The notes under the pieces were generated by a model. The model was not told the origin of the DNA and made no database searches. It was given only the letters and a program-made list of their open reading frames with translations. Positions 9,196 through 19,373 of a stretch of DNA of 20,443 bases are shown here, piece by piece. Made by a program: the position numbers and the translations under genes. The DNA lies in contig NWUY0300007616.1 of NCBI GenBank assembly GCA_004151065.3, positions 17,149-37,591 on the forward strand. Direction: 5' to 3'. Each line of letters opens with the position of its first letter. Position 1 is the stretch's first letter. Source of the stretch: Larix sibirica (lineage: Eukaryota; Streptophyta; Pinopsida; Pinales; Pinaceae).

Positions 9196-10810
9196 ACTCA
9201 ATGATCTGTATTACTTCTAACAAAGCTTTGTATATTCACATATCTGTCAAACCTCTAGTATCACTGCCTTCTACACTGCTTTAGATCTTATAGTGATTTC
9301 TTCAACTTGCACACTAACCCTTCTCTCCCACTCACCTCAAATCCTTTAGGATTTTTCATTAATATTTCCTCCTTAAGCTCTGTATGCAGGAAGTCTTTAT
9401 GTCCATTTACTCAATTTTTCACTCAAAAGCAGATGTTGATGCCACCACCAACTGATAGGGATTGCTTATACCTTCAACCAAAGATGCTCCCTTTGCTATC
9501 AGCCGAGCTTTGTATCTCTTATGATTACAAATAATATAAGAATGCATTAATACTTCATTAGCGATTGAGCAATTTCATAAACTTTATTACAACCGAAAAT
9601 ACATCAGCAACTCAGTCCTACATAGAATGACAAGAAAAATTACGTGCTTAAATTGGAAATTACATCATAATAATAGGGCAGATGCTTAAACAAATCTTAA
9701 TAACTCAATTGCACAATTCACAATACTGCATCAAGTTCATGATTGAGGCTTGATTTTAGGTTTTATGGTAAACCCTTGAGAAACCTACAGGCACAAATAC
9801 CCTCCTACAACCACAAGGAAAAAAATCTTAAATGGATATAATTTTAAAATTAATGACAAACCAAGTCCTCTGTTTCAGCAAGCATATGGGCAATGCTGCA
9901 ACCAATTTTAAAACTATCCTCTTGACCAACACCTGTACTTCACTTTTAGTTTTCCTTCTTACCACCATCCCGTCTCCTTGCCACCTTTCAGTCCTATTCA
10001 TTATTAACAAACCTCTGTACAATAAAGTGGGCATGGACGGGTAAGGAAACAACTCTGAAAACAGCAATAAAAAAGAATAAGTAGCTTTCTATGGTAGAGA
10101 AAAGATGCTCTCCAAAAGTCCTTATGGAAGGTATATTATGGATTGCATTTTCAACTGAAAAAAAGGTCTATAGACTATTAGAATATATCAATTTCAACCT
10201 AGGACCCAAAGGGATTAAAAAATTAGAGGTGTAAACTTCAATATTTTTTTGTCCCTCTAGTCCAAGATTAAAGATGGATTTAACCTCGTTTACTTACAGT
10301 TCTTGTTTAAGAAGGTCCTTTTTTTCTGTTTGTTTTGTTTTGGCATTATAGTAATTATTAAGAGAATTAGCACCCACTCACACAGAAAATAAGTGTTGAG
10401 GATCTCTCTCCGCTTGGACTGTAAAACACATTGCTTTTCTGGCTGCAACAAGCAGAATGATATTTCCCAAACCTCATGGAAAAAATAATAGAATAGAATA
10501 AGATTATTTTATTTAATTCATCAGGGGACCTGTTAGGTCTATGGGACGGATTAAAAAGTTACAATAAAATTTATACAATTTTGTCTGCAGCTTTGCTATT
10601 CAAGTCGAGGCTGTCTTGATCTGTTCTGTGTACATTGTCTCTATTCAGTTTTTGAAATTCTAAAACATACTTAATATAACTACCTACTTGTTTATGTATT
10701 TATATATCTATGTATCTATCTTCGATCTCACACTCAGCAAGCTATATAAACTATTCAAATCTTCATGCCTTATTGAAAATTTACAAAGAAGAGGCCTCTG
10801 CCAATATCTG
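9196..10810. other. Unassigned intergenic sequence
   Basis: No gene could be supported. Overlapping short frames on both strands at 9828-10067 cannot be told from chance. The minus strand has an AATAAA within GTAATAAAGTTT near 9579-9585, which could be a poly(A) signal for something on that strand, but no coding exon stands out. The first few hundred bases may be the degraded continuation of the retrotransposon. Confidence 0.35.
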
Positions 10811-10877
10811 AGCTTTTACTATAGCTATTGGTTTGAAAGCTAAGCTTTTTCTACAGCTATAGATTACGAAGCTAAGT
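10811..10877. repeat. Short direct duplication, 32-bp period
   Basis: Two imperfect copies begin at AGCTTTT (10811 and 10843). Each has CTAYAGCTAT and then GAAGCTAA-like sequence. Both lie in otherwise featureless DNA. Confidence 0.5.
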
Positions 10878-11196
10878 AGATTCAGTCAATGTCAGGTCCA
10901 TCAGATATCTGTTGGAGAAACACTTTAAGGATCAATTTAGAAGACAGTGGGATTCAATCCAAGTTGGGAGGTATTGTTTTGACTTTGAAATTAATGTCAC
11001 ATAATATCATGTAGCAGGACAGTAGACCAATGCTGAGAAAGTTAAAGCTTTATTTTTCCAAATGAAACTGCAAAACACAATGGCCACTACACTTCCACTC
11101 TGAAATCATTGTCATAACAGTTACAGCTGATCAACGGGAATGAAAGGCTAACTTATGTTAAAATATACAGTGGAATTAATGATAAAAAAAAGTTCT

Positions 11197-11705
11197 CACA
11201 TTGTAAAACCTAACTTCAATTCAATCCCCTAGGGCCTATAAGGCTATAAAACGCTAGGTTGGCAACATGATTCAAGAGATAGGGAAGATGATTTATAAAC
11301 CTAATTTATCATTATGCAATTTCCATTTTGAATCCTGAAGACCGCATACACATAAAATTATGCACCAGCTAGCATTTCTCATTTTGAATGAATGAATTTA
11401 TTTGATCTTCTGCTATTTTTACAAAATCATATACCAGGGAAAGTTCGAAATACCCAACTACATGACTTTCTTACACAAGACCGAAGCCAAGCCATGAATA
11501 TCCATTGCCATTACGAAAAGGCTTTCATTGTAAAATATACCGTCAATTCGATCCCCTAATTCGACACCAAAAAACACAAGTTAGGCAGCATCATTCAGGA
11601 AATGGGAAAGATAATTGATAAATAGACCAAATTTATTATGCATTATGCAATTTTCATTGTGAAACTTGGAGAATGCACTCAAAATAATTATTCACCAGGT
11701 AGTAG
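11197..11705. repeat. Diverged direct duplication, copies about 330 bp apart
   Basis: Copy one (about 11197-11375) and copy two (about 11526-11705) share in order CATTGTAAAA, TCGATCCCCTA (TCAATCCCCTA in copy one), a GGCARCATSATTCA block, GGGAARATRATT, TTATGCAATTTTCATT-like sequence, and a TTATKCACCAG motif. Substitutions and small indels are frequent, so this is an old event. No terminal motif of a transposon is visible. Confidence 0.6.
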
Positions 11706-11866
11706 CAGAACTTTATCAGGCATCTACCTTATCTCTACACGTCCAGTAATAATTGCAATTCGAAAATATCTGGAGAGGGTATCTAAAAAAAGCAAGAAGT
11801 ACTACATTTTGAGCAATTATACACAAATAGACACACACTCTGAAAAAAATAGTTTGAAAAAGATCA

Positions 11867-12287
11867 ACAATTAGCATAAATCCATCTGAACCAGTCTATG
11901 AAGTGTCAAGGAATGGAATTTTTGTAGGGGTGAATTTCAATGTAAATTCTTCAAGGTGTAAATCTATTTGAATAGTTGGATTGTGTAAAAATTTTGAAGT
12001 TTGCACTGCTCACAATTTTCATCCCTTCAGGATTAGACTTGTTTAAGTCTTAGAGACAGGCATAAACAGATGCCTACAATTAGCATAAATCCATCTGAAC
12101 CAGTCTATGAAGTGTCAAGGAATGGAATTTTTGTAGGGGTGAATTTCAATGTAAATTCTTCAAGGTGTAAATCTATTTGAATAGTTGGATTGTGTAAAAA
12201 TTTTGAAGTTTGCACTGCTCACAATTTTCATCCCTTCAGGATTAGACTTGTTTAAGTCTTAGAGACAGGCATAAACAGATGCCTACA
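11867..12287. repeat. Perfect 209-bp tandem duplication
   Basis: The segment starting ACAATTAGCATAAATCC at 11867 recurs at 12076. By eye it matches base for base over the full 209-bp period, with both copies ending at GATGCCTACA (12078 and 12287). The junction shares only a few bases (ACA). Neither copy has an open frame or transposon termini. Perfect identity in neutral-looking DNA implies either a very recent duplication or an assembly artefact. Confidence 0.9.
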
Positions 12288-12420
12288 CAGAAATCTCTCC
12301 CAGCCTAGGTTACGCAGTTATAGTCATAATCACATCATCAGACATAAATGTATGCTCAAGATCCTCTACAATACTAGAGAAATTGTTCCATTGTAAATTC
12401 TAAAAACAGTTGAAATCGCT

Positions 12421-12726
12421 TGCCTTTTATCTGCCACAACATAATCAAAGCTACAGCAGGATGATCCACCTGCAGAATAGAATGATGGTTTTATTAAATT
12501 TAAGACCAATGCATGTCTGTAATTGGGGAATCTGCAAAATCAAATATATTAAAACCTCGTATGCAACACTATTTTATGCAGTCACATCTAAAATTACTTC
12601 ATTCAGAATTGCCTTTTATCTGCTAAAACATAATCAAAGCTACAGCAGGATGATCCATCTGCATAATACAACGATGGTTTTATTAAATTTAAGACCAACT
12701 TATGTCGGCAATTGGGAAATCTGCAA
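12421..12726. repeat. Diverged direct duplication, 189-bp offset
   Basis: Two copies of about 117 bases lie at 12421-12537 and 12610-12726. Both contain TGCCTTTTATCTGC, CATAATCAAAGCTACAGCAG, GATGGTTTTATTAAATTTAA and the ending ATCTGCAA. They differ by scattered substitutions and are separated by 72 bases of unshared sequence. The arrangement lies just upstream of the gene promoter. Confidence 0.85.
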
Positions 12727-12959
12727 CTTATTTAAAAAACAACTTTCCCACTAAGTAAATTGGAACTTTCCACTTAAAAAAAATTAAAATCCTTTTGGCA
12801 TTGAATAAATTTAGGAAGAGGAGATGAAGTGAAACGTGAAATGTTTTCTTCAGGAAGGTAACTAGGACTGAAGCATCACAGGGTGACGAGAAAATATACT
12901 ATTTCTGGCATAATTTTATTCTAAGGAAGGCAAGGCAGTTTTCAATTGAAAATGCTGTG
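12727..12959 (+). promoter_or_regulatory. Presumed promoter region of the coiled-coil gene
   Basis: This interval precedes the GC-richer first exon. A weak TATA-like element, AAAATATACTAT, lies at about 12891-12902, some 70-100 bases before the CT-rich leader. No other regulatory motif could be assigned with confidence. The region is defined mainly by position. Confidence 0.25.
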
Positions 12960-13346
12960 TAATGCGAAGGCGGTGTCGTCTCCTCTTCTGAAAGGAACAT
13001 GAACATGAAGATCCGTCATCTCTTTCGTCTTCTCCTTCTTCTTGATTTATCTCTTCCTTTTAAGCTCATTCTCATGTCCTGCAGCAGATTGAACCCGTCA
13101 ATTTCCTCCTTCACAAGAAATCTTTCCCCGCTGTGGAAAGAACGTGTCGAGCATTGGAAGATAAATCACAATCCCCCTCTCTCTGCATGCCCACCTCCAA
13201 TCTTGGCCAGCCAGCAAGCGTCAGCCATAATTGTCGAATAAGGTCGGTCGAGCTATCAAAAGCATCGCCACTGTCAATAACCCCCACAAAATTCTTCAAT
13301 TGTTCAAAACTCGGGCTCCTGCAGCTACCCACAAGTAGGTTTACAG
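12960..13346 (+). other. Probable non-coding first exon with upstream ORFs
   Basis: This stretch is GC-richer than its flanks and has CT-rich tracts like a plant 5' leader. It ends at TTACAG followed by a donor (GTATAAAT, 13347). The nearest acceptor upstream of the main ATG is GATTTGATTAG at 13427-13437, giving a 91-base intron in the leader. Several frames are open here, including an ATG frame at 12999-13241 (80 residues) with a hydrophobic, leucine-rich N-terminus. If transcribed, that would be an upstream ORF. None of the frames continues into the downstream coding frame, so I treat the exon as untranslated. Splice choice is by inspection. Confidence 0.4.
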
Positions 13347-13447
13347 GTATAAATCACATAATTTATCTTCTTCAAAATGAACATAGCATCATAATTCTAT
13401 ATGTTTGTACATGAAAAAGCCATTTTGATTTGATTAGATCAGAGCGC

Positions 13448-16400
13448 ATGTTAAGAGCTGGGCACATCAAGTACAGCAAGAAGGAGGGGACCAAGGAGCC
13501 CGGTAACACAATGCAACATCAACAGCAGCAACAGCAACAACAGTTGCAGCGACATGTAATTAGAGCTGATCATCAGAACAAAGATGGTCCAGATGGAGGA
13601 TCAACAGGGTTCCCTCCTCCTTTCGGTTCCCCAACTGGTGCATTGTTGGCTGCTCATGCTCACGCCAAGCACACTGCTGCAGAATATCATGAAGCAAAAT
13701 CTGTGCCTCTTTCGCCCAGTGCTGCTGCAGCTTCTCCTATTAACAGATCATGTCTGAATCCCAAGGCTGAGGCTCTGGCTGAGGCACATAGAGGAAGAGT
13801 TGAAGCCGAGGCTCAAGCTTATTTGGAGTCTGAGATCCGAAAGCTAGAAGCCAAGGCTCAAAAACTCCAGGTTAGGACAAGCATTTTGATGTTGCATTTG
13901 TTCTGCATTACATTGCAGTATTTATTTGGATTTACTTATTTGAATTTACTCTTCTGTATGCAATTGCAGTATTTATTTGGATTTTTACTCTGCTGCATGC
14001 ATGGGCTTGCCTAGCTATTTGTCAGGAGCAGTATATAAGTTTCCATATATACTTGTGGTTGATTGGCTTCCCTACTAAGACAGTGGGCTTGTTAATTGTC
14101 AGGGGCAGCATATATGTTTCCATATATGATATCCCTTTTGTAGTAGGGTTGATTGGCTTCCCTACGAAGACAGTGGGCTTGTCAATTGTCAGGGGCAGCA
14201 TATAAGTTTCCATATATATGATATCCCTATGCTAGTAGGGTTGATTGGCTTCCCTACTAAGATAGTGGGATTGTCATTGTCAGGGGCAGCATATAAGTTT
14301 CCATCTATGATATCCCTATGATAGTAGGGTTGATTGGTTTCCCTACCAAGACAGTGGGCTTGGCTTGTCAATTGTCAGGGGTAGCATATAAGTTTCCATA
14401 TATGATATCCCTATGATGGTAGGGTCGATTGGCTTCCCTACTAAGACAGCGGGCTTGTCAATTTTCAGGGGCAGCATATAAGTTTCCATATATGATATCC
14501 CTATGTTAGTAGGATTGATTGGCTTCCCTACTAAGACAACGGGCTTGTCAATTGTCAGGGGCAGCATATACGTTTTCATATATGATATCCCTATGATAGT
14601 AGGGTTGATTGTCTTTCCTACTAAGGCAGTGTGCTTGTCAATTGTCAGGGGCAGCATATAAGTTTCCATATATGATATCCCTATGTTAGTAAGGTTGACT
14701 GGCTTCCCTACTATGACAGTGGACTTGTCAATTGTCAGGGGCAGCATAGAAGTTTCCCATTTATGATATCCCTATGTTAGTAGGCATCCACAGAAGTATT
14801 GGCTTCCAACTAACTTATAATTGATTGTTTCTTTTACTAATTGATTGGTTATTGAGTGATTAAGCTTATTGCCTATGTGCTTCTATATATGTGTACAGAT
14901 AATAACATGAATTTTAACACTCTGACTAACTGATAGCATCAGATTGCACTCCCCTTCCCTTTCCTACGAGCTTATTATTCATCCCTTTCCCCTTAATATA
15001 TTATTTTATGGAGATATAAATACTCTGTGCATATAAGTAGAGTGCTTATAAGTTGTTGTATTATTATCTGGAGATGTAAGTACTCTCTGCATATAAGCCA
15101 GCATGCTTATAGGTCATTGTATGGTTGATCATATCGGACCTTTTGTTGCAGTCAAAAGCTGAGAGAAAGAAAATGCATGAAGAGGCTAAAGCCCTAGAAG
15201 CTCGAAAGAGAGAGGAGGTCAAGGCTGAGAAACTTATACAAGATGCTGAGGTATTTTTTCATTTACCTATGGTTTCTGAGACTTAAAATTAGATAATTAT
15301 TTTCAATTATGGCATTTTTCATACAATTTTCCAAAATTATTAGGAGTGATCATCTTATTATTAATGATATGATTGAAATTAACTTTGATTTATAGGATTT
15401 AAAAAAAAAGAAATTATTTTGTTTGTTTTAAATTTTTTTGATAGAAAAGATTGGTAAGTTATATACAATTAAGGAAGATCAGTATTATTATAAATATTTT
15501 GAAATTGGAATTTAATGTAAACATAGATAAGACATTTCAAAAGAAAACACTTATAATCCTCCACCTTCTTAATATTAACTTAATATTAAGAAGATAACAA
15601 ATTCTTTGGTTGCAAGAAGATATAGAAACTCTCAACCACCCTATCTCAAGATTTAGGAACTCTCAAACACCCTGTCTCACTATGGTACTTGTGAACTTCT
15701 TTTTTGTTCTTTTTACATTAAGGTAAATCTTTTAATAATAAACAAGATAATAAATAGTCTTCGTTTTCTCTATAAAATATTTTGAATGTTGCATAATCGA
15801 TAATTTAATCACATTTTGTAAGAGTGTTGAGTTTGAATAATCAATAATTTGATCAGCATATTTAACATGTTAGAATAGTTTTTATGATTTTAAATTCTCT
15901 GGATCTCTAAAACTACTGTCTTTCAAATAAATTAATTTCCTGAAGCCTTTCAGTGGTGAATTATTTAATCTCTTCAACCTACATATTAATTTCCTGAAGC
16001 TTTCCATTGGTGAATTATTTAATTTCTTCAACCTATAGTAATAGTACTGTTTTTTTTCCTTCTGGGTTAATAGCTTCTGGCATTTTCCTTGCAGGTAAAG
16101 GCTGACAGGATTTTATGCAAAGCTCGAGAGGACGCCAACAGAATAAAAGCCCATGCCAGCGAACAAACAGAAAAGGCCATAGCAGACGCTTATACAAGAG
16201 CTGAAAGGGTATGTATGCATAACACATTGTGCTTATAACAAATGCCATCTCTTTTCAACAATGCAATATATAATCATGTTCAGTACATGCTATATATTCA
16301 ACCACTTCAAAACTTTGAGCTGTTTCCATAACAAATCAATCAGATTCAGCTAGCCTATGTTATATATTTCAATTGATTATATACCTGGTATTTTACACAG

Positions 16401-16575
16401 TTCAAATGAATATATTTTGCAGTGGAAGGCAGAAATAGAAGAAACAAAGAAGAAGGACCTAGCAGAGATCACAGATCGCGTCCATTTGATGGTAGCCATT
16501 GGAGAGCTTCCATCTGCTCAGGAGCACAAAGGGGTGGTAAGGAGAATGAAACAAAGCTGGGCATGCCATCAATGA
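13448..16575 (+). CDS. Ala/Glu/Lys-rich coiled-coil protein, 262 residues, four coding exons
   Basis: Coding exons are 13448-13870, 15152-15250, 16095-16208 and 16423-16575 (141, 33, 38 and 50 codons plus stop TGA). All introns are GT-AG and phase 0, with T-rich acceptors ending TTGCAG, TTGCAG and TTTGCAG. Residues 1-24 are basic. Residues 25-32 are eight glutamines encoded by mixed CAA and CAG. Residues 47-100 are Gly/Pro/Ser/Ala-rich and probably disordered. From about 104 to 230 the sequence is a long Ala/Glu/Lys/Arg helix, probably a coiled coil, with K-A-E and E-A-x-A motifs running across exon borders. The C-terminus has a more hydrophobic patch (V-H-L-M-V-A-I) and a cysteine four residues from the end. 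There is no signal peptide, membrane segment or enzyme motif. The composition recalls remorin C-terminal regions, but I cannot show the remorin signature, so the family and role stay open. A GTAAGG donor at about 16536 could give another 3' end. Confidence 0.75.
14021..14784. repeat. 90-bp minisatellite in intron 1, about 8.5 copies
   Basis: The landmark GTCAGGGGCAGCATATAAG recurs at 14021, 14098, 14188, 14279, 14374, 14464, 14554, 14644 and 14734. Most steps are exactly 90 bases. The first copy is short (77), and two others are 91 and 95. Each unit also contains TTTCCATATATGATATCCC, TAGTAGGGTTGATTGG and CTTCCCTACTAAGACAG. Copies differ by scattered substitutions. GTAGGG and CCCTAC within a unit can pair across a loop of about a dozen bases. 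The minus strand is open in long runs, reading a 30-residue repeat (M-E-T-Y-M-L-P-L-T-I-D-K-P), because the unit is a multiple of three. Confidence 0.93.
15001..15121. repeat. 60-bp tandem duplication in intron 1
   Basis: Two imperfect copies start at 15001 and 15061. They share TGGAGAT, TACTCT, TGCATATAAG and TGCTTATA. One small indel separates them. The duplication lies just before the acceptor of coding exon 2. Confidence 0.8.
15565..15593. repeat. Perfect inverted repeat, 14-bp arms, 1-bp spacer
   Basis: The arm CTTCTTAATATTAA is followed by one C and then its exact reverse complement TTAATATTAAGAAG. It lies in intron 2. It is too short for a MITE by itself and could be the scar of one, or simply a cruciform-capable palindrome. 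Confidence 0.85.
15931..16037. repeat. 54-bp tandem duplication near the intron 2 acceptor
   Basis: Copies begin at 15931 and 15985 with ATTAATTTCCTGAAGC, and both end with CTTCAACCTA. A few substitutions separate them. The block sits about 60 bases upstream of coding exon 3, in the zone that would hold the branch point and polypyrimidine tract. Confidence 0.85.
16209..16422 (+). other. Intron 3 of the coiled-coil gene
   Basis: The intron is 214 bases long, from AGG/GTATGT to TATATTTTGCAG. It contains no repeat or other feature that I can see. Confidence 0.7.
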
Positions 16576-16720
16576 AGAAACTGTAAAGTCCTGTTATGAC
16601 AGCAATGCATGGCTTGAATATAAAGCTATGAAGAATTATAGACCCAGTTTATAACCTCCAACAGCAGCAGAATCTATGCAAGTTTAAACAAAGTTACAAG
16701 CTTTGTTAAATATATCATTA
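16576..16720 (+). other. Presumed 3' untranslated region
   Basis: This follows the TGA stop. A plant-type near-upstream element AATATAAA occurs at 16617-16624, and A-rich sequence continues to about 16720. The end point is a guess, since plant poly(A) signals are loose. Confidence 0.35.
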
Positions 16721-16839
16721 CACAATCTATTTTCTATTCATATATTATATATGCTATCTAAATATAGCATTCTATAAGTCAACTAGGGTAGCCCTTTCTT
16801 TCTGGGGATTGTGAGAGTCTCACTCGCAAAGATTCAATT

Positions 16840-16947
16840 ATATATATTGTATATATGTTTTCACTGCATTATTGATATATATTGTATATATATTTTCACT
16901 GCATTATTGATATATATTGTATATATGTTTTCAATGCATTATTGATA
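16840..16947. repeat. 35-bp minisatellite, three copies
   Basis: Three nearly identical units of 35 bases each contain TATATATTGTATATAT, then TTTTCA and TGCATTATTGATA. The landmark TTGT falls at 16847, 16882 and 16917. The TATATATTGTATATATG core is partly self-complementary. The array lies about 270 bases after the gene's stop codon. Confidence 0.88.
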
Positions 16948-18689
16948 CATGCTTATATTTTTTTTAATGTAAGAATAAGAAGTATATGTTTATATTTTAT
17001 TGTAAAAGTAAGAAGTCTAAGATAATAAAATATATGTTTGTTTTTAATATGTAAGATTTTGATAAATTTAATATTTAATTTGAAATTTCAAGTTTTATAA
17101 ATATTTATATAAAAAATGCTTAAAATGAATAATAATATTTTATATAGATTTCATTATAAAAATATTTAAATATAATAATAGAAAAAAATCTAAAAATATG
17201 AAATATAGATGATTTAGGAGTGGGAGCGCATTACAAGTTGCTCTCACATGGATTAAGAAATGCCTCTTACTTCCATGCTTAGTTAAAATTCTTACCTAGA
17301 CCACTCTTTATTGTAGTATGAAAACTTTCTTTTTATATTATAAGAGGGTTTTATTTGCATTTTTTTGGTTAATTTTTATTCAAATAGAATTTATATGAGT
17401 TTAACATGTTATAAGGTAAAGCATCATGTTTAGGTTTACATAATTGAATCTATATTGTAATGTGAGTGGTGGAGGGTATCTCTTAAATTTTTATTTTAAC
17501 TGATTGATTGAGCCTTTGTTCTAGTTAGTGCTAGTGAAAATGCCTTGATTTAATTGGTGATAGAAATGTTTGAGATTAATTTGCTAATATTGATGTTGGA
17601 AAAAATGCATTGATTTCGTGGTTTAGCTATCAAGGCTACCCAACCAACTCTTGTGATATTGCCTTTAAGATCTTCAACTTTTATAGCTCTCACATACGCC
17701 TCTTGTTGAGTTACATTTTCTTAGAGATCCTATTAGCTTGAAAACTAGTAAAGGGTTCAACATTAAAATCTAAAAGACGTGCTATCTTGAAAGTTAATTG
17801 AAGGTTCCAACTATTTGATTTTTCCTCTTTCTTGTCTAGTTTAGTGTCTTTGTGCATAGCTTTGGTGAAACCATTATTGAATCCACTAATATCCACAACC
17901 CTTCTCATCTTATAACATCAACTTGGGGGTGGCATTTGAATAAGGAATGAGACTATGGTTGGGTGGTGAACACTCCCTTTTGCAACCCTTTTCCATCTTC
18001 TCTTTATATTAAAGATGGGTAATATTCCATGTGTTTCTTTTATCTTTAATATTCAATAATCGTGAATAGAATGTTTTGTTCAAATTTTTAAAGTTTCCCT
18101 TGAATGCATGTTAATCAACTTTAGAGCTCCACTTAGTGTGTCATAATTTCCACTATTTTTTGTGGGGGTAAATTGTTTCCATTTGTCTATCAATAAAACA
18201 AATATGTACAAGGCCTTTCATACAAAAAAAGGGTGGCTAAAATCAATGTTGACAAGCCAAAATATTACGAGCCTAAGGCTTCTTAGATCATCTAATTGGC
18301 ATAAATGCTAAATAAAAAGTAATATTGTGTACTATAAAATTGACAAAATTTGAAAAATGACTAAGGCTAGTTGGCCATCACAAAGAAATGCATAAGGTGT
18401 CATTCATGTGTCAAGAGGTATGTCAAGGCTAGTCATCCATAAAATAAAAATACACATTAGATGGCGATATGTGTCATTCATATGTTAGGAGGTTGATCAT
18501 TCTTGTCATTGGGTTTCAAACCGCAACCTTCCATGGTCGTAATTTCCACAATATCTAAGTGCTTAACATGAATAAGAGAAGGATTACAACCATTTGAAAA
18601 AGAAATGCCCCATTGGGTACATGACATTGAAGCTAATCAAGAATATTTTCTTGGTTCTTTTGGATTTGAGTAGTTAAGTACATTACAAG
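16948..18689. other. AT-rich intergenic sequence, no supported gene
   Basis: I see no gene. A 65-codon minus-strand frame at 17711-17908, charged and with many Lys and Asn residues, has no recognisable motif and no splice context. Around 18361-18495 there is a loose duplication built on AAGGCTAG and GTGTCATTCATRTGT, about 70 bases apart. The rest is stop-rich. Confidence 0.4.
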
Positions 18690-18701
18690 TGGCATCATAG
18701 C
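18690..18701 (+). promoter_or_regulatory. Possible degenerate tRNA-Met primer-binding site
   Basis: TGGCATCATAGC matches TGGTATCAGAGC at 10 of 12 positions and follows TACATTACAAG. It could mark the end of a decayed plus-strand LTR to its left, but no LTR pair or terminal TG was found. A chance match is quite possible. Confidence 0.25.
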
Positions 18702-19373
18702 TCTTTCTCGGGCCAAGAAAGGAAAATATTTTTTTCCCTCTATTTGCAGGAATTTTTCAAGGGGAAAAGAGAGGACAACAGACTTTAGATCAATTTTTGA
18801 AACTTTGTGCAGAATCTAAATACAACCAATGGTATACTTGATTTCCTTTCACAGCCCCTCCACCCCCCCGCCAAAAGAAAATGTTCAAATGAAGTATAGG
18901 AAGTGAAGATATCATTGATTAAAAATCAATTTTTTTAGGTTTTTTATGGTGACGACCACAAATATTGTAGAGCGAACATCTTTTGACATAGTGCCCAAAT
19001 TTCAGTCAAACTAGTGCCATTAGATGTGGAGTGGCCACACCATTTCCAAGCAAGTGTTAATTATAGGAATTTTGATAAATATTGTAGAAGTTAAGCTTAT
19101 TTATAATTCTCAGCCTCGAACTATACCTTGAAAAGTAAGTTATTCGTTCATCATTGTAGAGCTCTTTTTGGGTCAATGAGTTCCTGATTTTTAAATATTT
19201 TTAGAGAAGTGTTCTGATGTCTTTAAATAACATAGATATCTATTGTTCAATGGGTAAGATTATAGTTGGGGAAGCATACACACAAAAACAATGAGTACTA
19301 AGTGGTACTAAGTCACATTGTTGGACACCCTTGTAACCTTTGATGGTACCCCTTTGAGTAGTACCGCATCATA
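18702..19373. other. Unassigned sequence before the LTR
   Basis: No gene is visible. A C-rich run (CCACCCCCCCGCC) lies at about 18861-18873. A short direct repeat, AGTACTAAGTGGTACTAAGT, occurs just before the LTR at about 19291-19311. The bases immediately left of 19374 would form one half of the target-site duplication. Confidence 0.35.

Larger units (their letters stand above)
13871..15151 (+). other. Intron 1 of the coiled-coil gene
   Basis: The 1281-base intron runs from donor CAG/GTTAGG to acceptor TTTTGTTGCAG. It holds the 90-bp minisatellite and a 60-bp duplication. Near its start it also repeats CAGTATTTATTTGGATTT (about 13917 and 13967). If the intron were retained, the frame would continue to a stop at 14012-14014. 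Confidence 0.7.
15251..16094 (+). other. Intron 2 of the coiled-coil gene
   Basis: The 844-base intron runs from GAG/GTATTT to TTTTCCTTGCAG. It is very AT-rich. It includes a perfect hairpin (15565-15593), a roughly 31-base imperfect repeat around 15630-15680 (ACTCTCAAMCACCCTRTCTCA), and a 54-base duplication near the acceptor. Confidence 0.7.

Noticed and set aside
9828-10067. Overlapping plus and minus ORFs of 70-79 codons
   Set aside because: Neither has a domain, codon bias or splice context, and they overlap each other on opposite strands. Chance frames are the simplest explanation.
13111-13332. Minus-strand 73-codon ORF with protein-like composition
   Set aside because: It overlaps the probable leader exon, has no matching splice sites on its own strand, and resembles no family I know. 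GC-rich leader DNA often leaves both strands open.
14022-14747. Minus-strand ORFs with 30-residue repeats
   Set aside because: They arise from the 90-bp tandem array inside an intron of a well-supported plus-strand gene and break wherever the unit length changes. I treat them as shadows and discuss them only as a finding.
13448-16575. Naming the split gene a remorin
   Set aside because: The Ala/Lys/Glu coiled-coil composition is similar, but I could not find the expected remorin C-terminal pattern (the A-W-E motif before the helix and a cysteine-rich end). Composition alone is not enough.
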